Below are positions 15,538 to 23,863 of a stretch of 32,736 nt of DNA, piece after piece. The DNA comes from Cystobacterineae bacterium (lineage in GTDB: Bacteria > Myxococcota > Myxococcia > Myxococcales > Myxococcaceae). The notes below the pieces were generated by a model, which did not search any database, was not told the DNA's origin, and was given only the letters and a program-made list of their open reading frames with translations. Each line of letters opens with the position of its first letter. Positions within the stretch are counted from its first letter, which is position 1. The position numbers were made by a program, and so were the translations under genes. The stretch covers positions 1 to 32,736 of the forward strand of contig WRKR01000036.1 of NCBI GenBank assembly GCA_009782175.1, given 5' to 3'.

Positions 15538-17007
15538 TTGGAAAAACTTGCCGCGCGGCAGCGTTATTTTCTGCAGGTGGTTGCTCGAGAAGAGGCCGGC
15601 TTTGTGCCCCTGCACATGGGAAAGCCTCTGGCATGGAGTGAGCAACGCCCACTGCATTTGGGTTTTTTCCAGAAACCCTCCTTCGCACAACTGCTGTTTG
15701 CCGCCAAAGAGACGGGCGTTTGGGTGGAGCGCATTCCCCATACGCAAAGCTTTTTCCTCAATGACATACAAATAAAACAGGGCGCGTGGATGAGGCTGGG
15801 AGATGAAATACGCCTGGGGACAACACGCCTGCTGCTGCTGGGAGAAGCCACAGCCCCACAGCCCGGCCCGAGGATGATTCAACCCGCAGAGCTGGAAGAG
15901 CGCCTCCACGAGGCGCTCTGCTCAACCCACCCCGACCAAAGGCCCATGCTTTTTTTGGTTTCCGCACCCCACCTCAACAGCCCTGCACGCCTCTCCTTCC
16001 AAAAACGCCTCATGCGAGAGGTTTTCTCCTGGCAACTCCCCGTTTTTTGGGCAAGCCTGGCCTTGGATTTGTTGGCCTGCGTTATGCCCGCAGCACCCAT
16101 GGGCCCGTGGAAAACATGGAAACAAAGGCTGACAGAAACAGCCGGCAAACAGGCACGCCTCGCATGGGTTTGCTTCCCCGAAGAGGGCATGTCCGCAGCG
16201 GCTTTGCTGGAGAGCGCCTGGATAAAGCTTGGCAAAGTGGAGGCACGCATAGAGCCTGTTTTGGAAAATGCCAGCACCATACGCCTGGTGGGCATGCTCA
16301 GCGAGTTGCGCAAAACCCCCGGGCCCCTGCTGGTGTTGGGAGAAGAAGGCCAGGGGCGTGCCTGGCTGCTTTCCTTCTGGTTTGAAGGTGCCCCCTATGC
16401 AGAATACCAGGCCCTGGAGCTTTTGGAGAAAACACCCCCCAACACGGCCTTTATGGTCCGCTCCTTTGACAAACTCCCCCCAGAGCGCCAACAGTTTTTG
16501 CTCACCCAAGCCAAGGCAGGCAAATTCCGCCTCGGAGCAACCGCCACCCCCCCTTTTGAGGAGGCCAAACATTTCCCCTGGGTATTCCGCATTCCACCCC
16601 TCGCACAGCGCCCAGAGGACATTTGGCCTCTGGCTCAAACCGTGGTGGCCTCCGTTAAACGAAAGACAAACCGCCCCCGGCTTTGTTTGGCCAAACCCTT
16701 AAAAGAGTGCCTGGAGCGCTATGCCTTCCCCAAAGGCGTGCGAGAGTTGAAAAACCTGGTGGTGCAAGCCGCAGTGGCCTCCTTGCGCGACGAGGTCGGC
16801 AAAGAAGCATTGCCGCCCGTGTTAACGGTGGATGAGTTGCCCGGAGGCTATGAGGAGCAGATGGCAGCTGCGGAATACCGTATTTTGCTGGAAAGCTTGG
16901 CGCGCGTGCGCTGGAATGTGTCTGCCGCCGCCAAACGCCTCGGCATCCCCCGGAGGACACTCATATTCCGCATGGCCAAACTGGGCTTCCAAAGGCCCAA
17001 CAACTAA
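15538..17007 (+). CDS. Degenerate FHA / AAA+ / Fis-HTH regulator (bEBP relative)
   Basis: 489 aa. Residues about 30-102 resemble an FHA domain (FFLNDIQIKQGAWMRLGDEI). The centre resembles the AAA+ domain of sigma-54 activators: GEEGQGR at 268-274 in the Walker A position, RPEDI at 358-362 and VRELKN at 401-406. Residues 445-484 form a Fis-type HTH (NVSAAAKRLGIPRRTLIFRM). The Walker A Lys is replaced by Arg and no GAFTGA loop is visible, so classic sigma-54 remodelling is unlikely. It starts with TTG at 15538; GAGGAAA overlaps the kinase stop. FHA domains bind phospho-Thr, so it is a natural target or reader of the kinase just upstream. Confidence 0.8.
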   Translation: MEKLAARQRYFLQVVAREEAGFVPLHMGKPLAWSEQRPLHLGFFQKPSFAQLLFAAKETGVWVERIPHTQSFFLNDIQIKQGAWMRLGDEIRLGTTRLLLLGEATAPQPGPRMIQPAELEERLHEALCSTHPDQRPMLFLVSAPHLNSPARLSFQKRLMREVFSWQLPVFWASLALDLLACVMPAAPMGPWKTWKQRLTETAGKQARLAWVCFPEEGMSAAALLESAWIKLGKVEARIEPVLENASTIRLVGMLSELRKTPGPLLVLGEEGQGRAWLLSFWFEGAPYAEYQALELLEKTPPNTAFMVRSFDKLPPERQQFLLTQAKAGKFRLGATATPPFEEAKHFPWVFRIPPLAQRPEDIWPLAQTVVASVKRKTNRPRLCLAKPLKECLERYAFPKGVRELKNLVVQAAVASLRDEVGKEALPPVLTVDELPGGYEEQMAAAEYRILLESLARVRWNVSAAAKRLGIPRRTLIFRMAKLGFQRPNN

Positions 17008-17049
17008 TTCCCTTGGCCCACAGGCCAACACAAGGCATACCCTCACTCC

Positions 17050-18015
17050 ATGCTTCAGCTTTTGCGCCTGCTCACCCAACTCCAACCACGGTTTTGCCCT
17101 ACCCCCAACGCCCCCTTTGAGGCGTTTGCTCAGTGGTGCATAGGCCAAGGCCTGGGGCCCCTGGTCGGCTATAACCTGGAATATGCCCTGCCCCAACTGC
17201 CGGCCCCTCGCTTAACCAAAGACAGGTTGCTGTCGGTTTTTAAGGGGACTTTGGCCGACAACACGGGGCACCTCCTTGGCCTCAAAAATGCCCTGCAACC
17301 CCTGCAAGGCCGAAAACTGCTGCTCTTTGACGCTTTCAGCTTGGCCGAAGCCCTCTACCCCCATGTGGGGTTCAGGCCCCTCACAGAAGCTTCCTTGCTG
17401 GTTGCAAAGGAGGACGTGGAGGGCTTTTCGGGTTATTTGTATGCCCGGGGTTATACCGAGGAAATAGCCCTTCCCCATGCCGCTTGTGGCCTCTCCAATG
17501 GCTATAGCACCCTGGGCCTGTTCCACCACTTGCCCGGCGCACCCTGGGCCCCGCTCCCCCTGTTGCTCCAACAAGCCTTGCCCAAAGCTGTGTTTGGGCC
17601 CTCCGTGTTTTCCCTGGGGCTTGAAGAGGGGTTGCTTGCACTGTGCGCCTGCCAATATGCTAAGGCCTATGCAGGCCCGTGGATAGAGTGGGTTGACATG
17701 CGTGAAATATTCCTCTCTTCAACCCTGGAGGCACAAAGCCTCAAAGCCAAAGCCAAGCAGTGGGGCATTGCACATGCCTTGTTTGCCTCGCTGGCTGTGC
17801 TGGGGCGGCTGTTTGGCGTGGAGGTGCAGGCCTTCCAGCCTGCCGTGCCGGCCCCCTGGGAGGGCCTTGTCAGCCACTGGGCCGAGGCTTTTGTGGCTTT
17901 GCCGGAGGCCATGGCTCAGGGCAGACATGCTGTGGCCCAGGAGGAAGAGAGGCAAGCCTTTGAGGCCATGGCCTCAAAAGCCCCCATGGAGTTGCCAACA
18001 ACAGAAAGAGAATAA
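17050..18015 (+). CDS. Nucleotidyltransferase-like protein, probably inactive
   Basis: 321 aa. The region of residues 88-135 resembles the uncharacterised nucleotidyltransferase family (NTP_transf_5 type): LLLFDAFSLAEALYPHVGF followed by RPLTEASLLVAKEDVEGF. Family members read roughly KG...Y...R-x-x-D-x-D-L-L-V here. This protein has T-E-A-S-L-L-V, so the metal-binding Asp pair is missing. A later EWVDMREIFLS also resembles family members. There is no signal peptide. It begins 42 bp after the regulator and ends 3 bp before the TPR gene. The family call is inferred from weak similarity and could be wrong. Confidence 0.5.
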   Translation: MLQLLRLLTQLQPRFCPTPNAPFEAFAQWCIGQGLGPLVGYNLEYALPQLPAPRLTKDRLLSVFKGTLADNTGHLLGLKNALQPLQGRKLLLFDAFSLAEALYPHVGFRPLTEASLLVAKEDVEGFSGYLYARGYTEEIALPHAACGLSNGYSTLGLFHHLPGAPWAPLPLLLQQALPKAVFGPSVFSLGLEEGLLALCACQYAKAYAGPWIEWVDMREIFLSSTLEAQSLKAKAKQWGIAHALFASLAVLGRLFGVEVQAFQPAVPAPWEGLVSHWAEAFVALPEAMAQGRHAVAQEEERQAFEAMASKAPMELPTTERE

Positions 18016-18018
18016 GCC

Positions 18019-19197
18019 ATGTGCCCCCATTTCATTCTATGGACCATAACCGCTTTTGGGTTGCAAATGCCGCCTGAGCACCCCCCCCTTATGCAAAAGC
18101 AGGCAGAAGGCCTCCCAGGCCAGGCGCAAATGCCCCCTGGGCACCCTCCTCTGGAAGGCCAGGCCCCAAGGCCCCGCTTTGCTGATTTGCCGGACACCAT
18201 TCAACGTTTGGATGAGACAGAGGGCTTAAGGGAGGCGGCCAAAACTTTTGAAGTAGCGGCTGACATTGCCTCTCAATATGCACAGGCCAACCGCATTGAG
18301 GAAGCGGCTTTTTATTTTGGGCAGGCCTGGGAGAAAACAGCAGAGCTGCGGGAGCTTTTTTTAAAACTGCCAAAACTGAAAGCGGACTCCACCTGCGAGG
18401 AGGTTAACGCGGGCAAGGAGTTGGAGTTGGAGTTGGCCAAAGCCAAAGCGCAAAAGCCACAGGCCAAGCAAGCGGCCTGTGTGCATATACTCATGCCCCG
18501 GGTGCTGGAAACAGGAAAGCAATTGGCATTGTTCCAAGTGCTTTCCAAAAACCTAGAGGGTGCCAAAAAAACCTGGGAGGTTTTGTTGGCCTTGGACAAT
18601 GGTTCCGGGAATGGCTCCGGGGAAGCCTCTTATGCCCTGGGGGTTTTGTTGTTGGAAACAGAAGGAGACAACATGGCCTCCTTGCAGCGCGCGCAAAAGC
18701 TTTTGCAAAGTGCTGTGAGGGGAAAGCCCTCAGCCAAGGCTTTTTTGGCGCGTGTGGAGGCTGCATTGGAGGCGGGTGGCAACTCCAAAATAAAGCGCTC
18801 GCGCTCCGCGCCCTTTAAGCCTTCTGGGTTGAGTTTTTCCTTGGCAAGCACGCCGGTGTTGAGCGAGGAGCAAACCGTGGAAGAGGCTGAAACCCTTTTG
18901 GCGCAGCGGCGCTATGAGGAGGCCCTTGGCCGCTATTTAAAGCTGGTTGACAGCAACCAGCGCTCAGCGCGCATGGAGGCGGGCATGGCTTTCGCGTTGG
19001 CGAAAATGGGCAAGCAGAAGGAAATGGCTGAGCGCATGTGGCAAAATGCCGAGCAAAACCCTGAGGCCTTGGATGCTTTGGCCCAAACGTTGAAAGCCAA
19101 AGGAGAAGAAGAAGGTGCGCGGTGGCTTTGGGAAAAGCTTTTGACGCACCCCCGTTTTGGCGCTGTGGCCAAAGAGAGGCTCTCCCCCTCTAAATGA
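18019..19197 (+). CDS. TPR-containing protein with N-terminal HPP motifs
   Basis: 392 aa. A short hydrophobic N-terminus (MCPHFILWTITAFGLQ) could be a secretion signal. Two near-copies follow, MPPEHPPL and MPPGHPPL, and then helical repeats of TPR type (for example AETLLAQRRYEEALGRYLKLV). An ELELELA tract is encoded by a 6-bp repeat at 18418-18437. It is the last gene of the kinase operon, starting 3 bp after the previous stop. Its 3' end overlaps convergent kdsD by 8 bp. Related MPxGHPP stretches are known to me from deltaproteobacterial TPR proteins, but no specific function can be given. Confidence 0.8.
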   Translation: MCPHFILWTITAFGLQMPPEHPPLMQKQAEGLPGQAQMPPGHPPLEGQAPRPRFADLPDTIQRLDETEGLREAAKTFEVAADIASQYAQANRIEEAAFYFGQAWEKTAELRELFLKLPKLKADSTCEEVNAGKELELELAKAKAQKPQAKQAACVHILMPRVLETGKQLALFQVLSKNLEGAKKTWEVLLALDNGSGNGSGEASYALGVLLLETEGDNMASLQRAQKLLQSAVRGKPSAKAFLARVEAALEAGGNSKIKRSRSAPFKPSGLSFSLASTPVLSEEQTVEEAETLLAQRRYEEALGRYLKLVDSNQRSARMEAGMAFALAKMGKQKEMAERMWQNAEQNPEALDALAQTLKAKGEEEGARWLWEKLLTHPRFGAVAKERLSPSK

Positions 19198-20170
19198 GGC
19201 GAGTGGCCAGCAAATCCTGAATGTCCAGGAGGCCAATGGCTTTTCCCTGCTCATCCACAACGGGCAGCTGGTCCACCTGGTATTGTTGCATGCGTCCGGC
19301 AGCGGACATGGCCAACTCATGGGCATAGGTGCAGCGGGGTTGTTTTTGCATAAACTGGCCAATGGGGGCATGGAGGTTAAGCTGTTGGTTTTGGATGAGG
19401 CGCCGCAAATCCCCATCCGTAAAAATACCGACGAGTTTGTTTTCAGCACTCACCACATTGGTTGCGCCGGGTTTCCCGGGGGTTTGCGTCATAACAATAA
19501 TGGCCTCTGAGAGAGGAGCCTTCTCATGTACCAGGGGGTTGGAAGGGCCCTGGCGCATAAACTCGCCCACACGCATAACGGAGCGTCCGAGGGCGCCGGC
19601 TGGGTGGAGGAGGGCATATTTTTCAGGCGTCATTTCTCTCTCTCTGGCGAGGGCGAGGGCGAGGGCATCCGCCATGGCATGCAAGGCGACGGAGCTGGCC
19701 GTAGGCACAAGGCCCATGGGGCAGGCCTCACCAATGGGGCCAATTTCAATGAGGGTGCTGGCTTGTTTTGCCAAGGGGGATTGAGCGTTCCCCGTGAGGA
19801 CAATGAGGGGCATTTTCAGCCGCTTAAAAGCCGGCAGGAGGCGCACAATTTCCTCTGTGGCCCCCGAGTTGGACAACACCACCCCCACATCCCCCGGGGC
19901 AATGCGGCCAATGTCCCCATGGGCAGCCTCCGCCGGGTGCAAGAAGAAAGAAGGAATGCCGACGGAGGCCAAAGTGGCAGACAGCTTTTGGGCAATAAAG
20001 CCGGGCTTGCCCATGCCCATGGTTACAATATGCCCACGGCACTGCAGCATATGCGCGACGGCTTCCTCAAAGCTGCCATTCAGCTTCTCACACAAGGCGA
20101 GAATGGCAGCTGCTTCAGTTTCAAAAACGGTTTTGGCAAAACAAAGCATAGCGTTTTGAGGAGGGGACAT
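19190..20170 (-). CDS. kdsD: D-arabinose 5-phosphate isomerase (KdsD/KpsF family)
   Basis: 326 aa. It converts ribulose 5-phosphate to arabinose 5-phosphate, the first step to Kdo of lipopolysaccharide. A SIS domain (about 30-190) is followed by two CBS domains. Active-site elements are visible: GMGK, HPAEAAHGDIG, SNSGATEEI, GEACPMGLVPT and LHPAGALG. The usual GMGKSGHI reads GMGKPGFI here, a small departure. I chose the ATG at 20170 for family length; the open frame extends upstream to 20323 but that part is not family-like. A GAGGGC repeat at 19648-19666 encodes an Ala-Leu tract. Other Kdo genes are not in the window. Confidence 0.93.
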   Translation of the reverse strand: MSPPQNAMLCFAKTVFETEAAAILALCEKLNGSFEEAVAHMLQCRGHIVTMGMGKPGFIAQKLSATLASVGIPSFFLHPAEAAHGDIGRIAPGDVGVVLSNSGATEEIVRLLPAFKRLKMPLIVLTGNAQSPLAKQASTLIEIGPIGEACPMGLVPTASSVALHAMADALALALAREREMTPEKYALLHPAGALGRSVMRVGEFMRQGPSNPLVHEKAPLSEAIIVMTQTPGKPGATNVVSAENKLVGIFTDGDLRRLIQNQQLNLHAPIGQFMQKQPRCTYAHELAMSAAGRMQQYQVDQLPVVDEQGKAIGLLDIQDLLATRLI

Positions 20171-20308
20171 GGCCTCAACTCTATAGCGCCTTAGGCGGGC
20201 TTTAAAAAAGCGTTTTGTCTTCACCCTCCCCGGGTAAAGGACGAAGGCAAGCTTTAGCAAGCGGGCAACCCCATTGAAGGTTTTTTTGGGGAGGGCCTCA
20301 CGCATGCC

Positions 20309-20337
20309 TTGACAAGGCCTCAAGGCAAGGCTTATGT
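20309..20337 (+). promoter_or_regulatory. Putative promoter of the cobalamin operon
   Basis: A perfect TTGACA (20309-20314) is followed after 17-18 bp by TTATGT/TATGTG, just before the riboswitch aptamer. Position is ideal; the -10 is weak. Confidence 0.45.
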
Positions 20338-20339
20338 GG

Positions 20340-20522
20340 GGTGGCCTTTAAGTCCCATGGAGGGTCTCAAAAGGGAAGCCGGTGGAAATCCGGCGCGGTC
20401 CCGCCACTGTAACCAAGCCGGCCCAAAGCCGGGCGGGGGCTATTTGTTGTGCCACTGCGCCCACCGGGTGCGGGAAGGCATTAGCCCCCCGCTGTTGTGC
20501 TTGGAAGCCAGGAAACCTGCTT
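20340..20522 (+). ncRNA. Cobalamin riboswitch (B12 box leader)
   Basis: The hallmark core is present: AAAAGGGAAGCCGGTGGAAA near 20370-20389, then GCGGTCCCGCCACTGTAA (about 20395-20412). The closing GCCAGGAAACCTGC lies near 20507-20520. Stem P6-type CCGG pairings are visible between these. It sits directly ahead of a TonB-dependent receptor gene, as expected for B12 uptake. Ends are approximate to about 15 bases. Adenosylcobalamin or another cobalamin binding should lower expression of the three-gene operon downstream. Confidence 0.93.
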
Positions 20523-20550
20523 AGGGGTGCGCCCAAAGCGCTCCAGCCTT

Positions 20551-20569
20551 CTCTCTTCGCGGAAGAGAG
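20551..20569 (+). promoter_or_regulatory. Hairpin between riboswitch and btuB ribosome site
   Basis: Perfect 8-bp stem CTCTCTTC/GAAGAGAG with a GCG loop. It ends just before the AGAGGG ribosome site (20571-20576) and no T-run follows. It is therefore not a terminator and is more likely part of a translational expression platform; the CTCTCT arm could pair with the AGAGGG instead. Confidence 0.6.
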
Positions 20570-20579
20570 CAGAGGGCAT

Positions 20580-22604
20580 ATGTATTGGTGGGTTGTTGCC
20601 ATTTTAGCAAGGCCAATGTCTCCGGAAGCGGCAGAAGCGGCACCGCTGCGGGAGGCACAGCCCCAGCAGGCCATAACGGAGCTTTCCCCTGTCAGCGTGC
20701 CTTTGCCCCCGTTGGATTTTTCTGCCCTCGAGGGGGACAGTGCGGCTTCCTCCCGCAGTGTGGCGGTTTCTCCCTCTGTGCAAGAGGCGGGGCAGGCGAG
20801 GGAGCTTTTGTCCAAAACCGCAGGGGTACAGGTTTCAGAAAGCGGTGGCATGGGGCAGCTGCAGCGCTTGTCCGTGCGCGGAAGCGCCGGCAATGCCGTC
20901 GCCGTGCTGGTGGACGGCATGTCCTGGGGCCGCAGCGGCGAAAGTGTGGATTTGGCATTTTTGCCCATGGCCTTGCTGGAGTCGGCAACGCTGGTACGTG
21001 GGGCGGCGGCAACGCGTTTTGGCCCGGGGGCCATGGCCGGGGCGCTGCTGTTTGGGCTTGCCAAAAAAAACGAGGAGCGCCTCTTTGTAGAGCTTTTGGG
21101 TGGAAGCTTTAGCAGTATACGCGGGGTGGTGGGAGGCACGGGGAAGGCGGGGCCGGGACAGCTCAGCGCCTGGGTGGGAGCCATGCACAGCGACGGCGTC
21201 TTCCGCTTCCGCTTTAACCCCACACCCAACCTCCCCAGGGAGAGCTTTGTCTTCCAAAAACGCCGAAACAACGACGCCGACAAAGTGGACGCCATGCTGC
21301 ACTATGCCCTGCCCATTGGCCCGTGGCAGCTGGAGGCATGGACGCAGATGGGCTTCCACAAACGCGGCCTGGCAGGCGCCGTCGAAAACCCAAGCCCCAC
21401 CACCAGGCAGAAGAGCGAAAGCCTGCGCGCCTTGCTGCGTGCAGAAGGCCCGTTGGGAAAAAACTTCACCCTCAAACTCTCCGGCGCCACACAGTTTGGA
21501 CACATGCTGCTTTCGGGCGGCGGCTTCGCCGAGGGGCTTAAGCAGCGCGAAAGCAACACGGACTTTGCCTCGGACTTCAGTTGGAGAAGAGGGCCTCATG
21601 TCGTATTTGCACAAGGCAACTTTCGTCATGAGGGCCTTGTGTCCTCCCAGGCTTTTGTCTCCCGGGCTCCTGAAAAAAGCACGGCAGAGCGCTTCAGCTT
21701 TGGCGGAATGTTGGGTGGCGAGGCCTGGCTGCTTGCAGAAAAATGGGCCCTCAACGGGCTTTTTCGCATGGACAAAGCGGCGCAATTTTCAAGCCCCTCG
21801 GCCAAGCTGGGAAGCCTTTGGCTTCTGCCCTGGGGCTTTGCGCTCTCGGGCAATGCGGGCAGAAGCTTTCGCATTCCGAGTTTCTTCGAGTTATATATAG
21901 AGCAGGGGCTGGTGCGGCCCAACCCCGAGCTTTTGGCCGAAAGCGCCTGGTCCTTCGACGTGGGCCCTTCCTGGGAAAATGAAAAGGCACGCGTGTCGCT
22001 AAGCTATTTTTGGAGCCGCTTTGAAAACCTCATTGCGTGGGAATATTGGCCGCCCTTCGCCCTCAAACCCTTCAACCTCGGCAGAGCCCACACCCATGGC
22101 CTGGAGTTGGAGGCCTCCTTTGCGCCCTGGCCCTGGTTGCAGATGGAAGGGGCTTATACGTGGCTGAAAAGCAAAAACCTCCAGAGCGACCTGCGCTATG
22201 AGGGAAAGCCTCTGCCCTATCGCCCCACACACCAGCTGTTTGCACGCCTTGAGGCCGGCCCCCCATGGCTGTCGGGTTTTGTGGAGTGTCATGTCCAATC
22301 CTCACAAACCCGAAACAGCTTTGGCAACTTAAGCTGGCCCGCGCGCAGCCTTATGAATGCAGGACTCAAAAGCCAGTTGTTTAAAAACCCCAAACTGCAA
22401 CTCTCTCTCACTTTTAAAAACCTGCTGAATGTGCACACCCAGGACATGTCGGGCTATCCACTGCCGCCCCTGGGCATTTTCTTTGGCCTCTCTTTCAACC
22501 TCGACAAGGCAGCGCCACTTGCCTCTTCGCCTTTTGCTGCTTCGCCACTTCCACCGCCCTCTCTCTTTCCTCAAACACCTCACCTTTCCTTGGAGAATTT
22601 ATGA
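20580..22604 (+). CDS. btuB: TonB-dependent outer-membrane receptor, BtuB type (cobalamin)
   Basis: 674 aa. The N-terminal plug domain shows RELLSKTAGVQVSESG, RLSVRGSAGNAVAVLVDGM and ATLVRGAAATRFGPGAMAG. A 22-strand-type beta barrel follows with RSFRIPSFFELY, a strand typical of the family, and FKNLLNVHTQDMSGYPLP near the end. Substrate assignment rests on the riboswitch and the BtuF-like gene. The start at 20580 has AGAGGG upstream; the signal peptide is short and lacks a clear basic N-region. The expected last strand GLSFNL is followed by about 35 extra Pro/Ser-rich residues, unusual because barrels normally end with an aromatic residue. No clear TonB box was identified. Confidence 0.9.
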   Translation: MYWWVVAILARPMSPEAAEAAPLREAQPQQAITELSPVSVPLPPLDFSALEGDSAASSRSVAVSPSVQEAGQARELLSKTAGVQVSESGGMGQLQRLSVRGSAGNAVAVLVDGMSWGRSGESVDLAFLPMALLESATLVRGAAATRFGPGAMAGALLFGLAKKNEERLFVELLGGSFSSIRGVVGGTGKAGPGQLSAWVGAMHSDGVFRFRFNPTPNLPRESFVFQKRRNNDADKVDAMLHYALPIGPWQLEAWTQMGFHKRGLAGAVENPSPTTRQKSESLRALLRAEGPLGKNFTLKLSGATQFGHMLLSGGGFAEGLKQRESNTDFASDFSWRRGPHVVFAQGNFRHEGLVSSQAFVSRAPEKSTAERFSFGGMLGGEAWLLAEKWALNGLFRMDKAAQFSSPSAKLGSLWLLPWGFALSGNAGRSFRIPSFFELYIEQGLVRPNPELLAESAWSFDVGPSWENEKARVSLSYFWSRFENLIAWEYWPPFALKPFNLGRAHTHGLELEASFAPWPWLQMEGAYTWLKSKNLQSDLRYEGKPLPYRPTHQLFARLEAGPPWLSGFVECHVQSSQTRNSFGNLSWPARSLMNAGLKSQLFKNPKLQLSLTFKNLLNVHTQDMSGYPLPPLGIFFGLSFNLDKAAPLASSPFAASPLPPPSLFPQTPHLSLENL

Positions 22605-23863
22605 AGCTTCAACCCTACCTCCGCTGTAGCTGCCTCGGCCTCCTCGCCTTCCTCTTCGCCTGCAACAATGCCCCCTCAACCCCCCTCGTCTGCCCACCAG
22701 ATGCCGTGCAGTGCGGCAACCATTGCGCACTCCTCGAAAGCGACGTGGACCACTGCGGAGGCTGCAACCAGGCCTGCAATGCAAACCAACGCTGCGTGGA
22801 CAACCAATGCAGAGAAGTCCACTGCGAAGAAGAAAGCCACCTCTATGCCGCTTGCTTCCAAACAGGGCAAGTTTCCGTCCTCTCTACCTGTACCCAAAGC
22901 CGCTTCCACATGGCACTCGTGGGGGACAGGCCTCAGGCCATAAACGGCATGGGAGAGGTTTTGCTGGTTGCTGACGACGGCACGGAGCAGCTGTTGCGCC
23001 TTAACCCCCAAAGCCTTGAGCCCATAGGAGAGGCCGTCAGCATAGGGCAAACACCCATACATGTTTCGGCAGACGGCACCCATGCCTATGTCATCAACGC
23101 CGGAAGCCATACGCTGCAGGTGGTGGAGGGGGGCAGCTGGCAAACCATTGCAGAGTTGCCTTTCGGTGACAACACCTCGCCTCAGGCCTTCGCCCTCGTG
23201 GGCAAGCAGGGCTTTGTGCCACTCTATGGCAACCTGGTGACAGGGGAAACCAGCGCAGGCCAAAAGCTTGTCCGCATTAACCTTGAAAACCCCGCCGCCC
23301 CCGTGCGCGCAGGTGAAGTTGACTTCTCAAGCCTCTCCATTCCCCACTATGAGGGAATGGCACCCCTCCCCCTGCCCTATGACGTGCTGCACCACCAGGG
23401 CGCTCTCTATGTGGCCCTCAACAACCTCAATGCGTATTATATGCCGGCAGGCCCCGGCCTCATTGCCAAGGTGGACCCTCAAACCCTCGCGACCTCCCTC
23501 CTCTCCCTGGGGGACACTTGCACCAACGTCTCCTCCCTGGCCTCCAATGGAAAGCTGCTCGCCGCCAGCTGCGCGGGAGACTGGGGAATGAGCCCCGGCA
23601 TTGCAGGCGTGGCCCTCATTATAAATGAGGAGGTGAAAACATGGCCTGCGCCCCCCAGCTTTTCCGCGGGCGCCATGGCTTTTTCAGGCGACATGTTGTG
23701 GGTGGCCAATGCCAACGGCGGAGACGTCTATGTGTTTTCAACAAAAGAGGGAGGCCTGCATTTGCTTCGCGGAGAAGGCGGCAGCGAGGGGGAGGCCATT
23801 GCAACGTGTCCACCAGGCCCCACGGGGTATACGACCGTACAATCCCTGTGGCTAAAACCATGA
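22601..23863 (+). CDS. Cys-rich, beta-propeller lipoprotein; candidate BtuG-like B12 uptake component
   Basis: 420 aa. A lipoprotein signal ends at Cys21 (lipobox-like LFAC). Residues 31-70 carry eight Cys in a compact module (HCGGCNQACN in the middle), likely disulfide-bonded. Residues about 90-420 form beta-propeller blades of YncE style, for example GQTPIHVSADGTHAYVINAG and PYDVLHHQGALYVALNNLN. The ATG overlaps the btuB stop as ATGA with TTGGAGA upstream, and its own stop overlaps the next start the same way. It should therefore be made in step with BtuB and BtuF. BtuG of Bacteroides is a surface propeller lipoprotein that binds B12 and partners BtuB; the likeness here is inferred from fold and position only. 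Confidence 0.75.
   Translation: MKLQPYLRCSCLGLLAFLFACNNAPSTPLVCPPDAVQCGNHCALLESDVDHCGGCNQACNANQRCVDNQCREVHCEEESHLYAACFQTGQVSVLSTCTQSRFHMALVGDRPQAINGMGEVLLVADDGTEQLLRLNPQSLEPIGEAVSIGQTPIHVSADGTHAYVINAGSHTLQVVEGGSWQTIAELPFGDNTSPQAFALVGKQGFVPLYGNLVTGETSAGQKLVRINLENPAAPVRAGEVDFSSLSIPHYEGMAPLPLPYDVLHHQGALYVALNNLNAYYMPAGPGLIAKVDPQTLATSLLSLGDTCTNVSSLASNGKLLAASCAGDWGMSPGIAGVALIINEEVKTWPAPPSFSAGAMAFSGDMLWVANANGGDVYVFSTKEGGLHLLRGEGGSEGEAIATCPPGPTGYTTVQSLWLKP

Noticed and set aside
15100-15909. 269-aa minus-strand frame
   Set aside because: Antisense to the kinase and FHA regulator, Cys/Gly-rich composition typical of shadows.
20551-20576. Hairpin after the riboswitch as an intrinsic terminator
   Set aside because: No T-run follows; it abuts the ribosome site, so translational control fits better.
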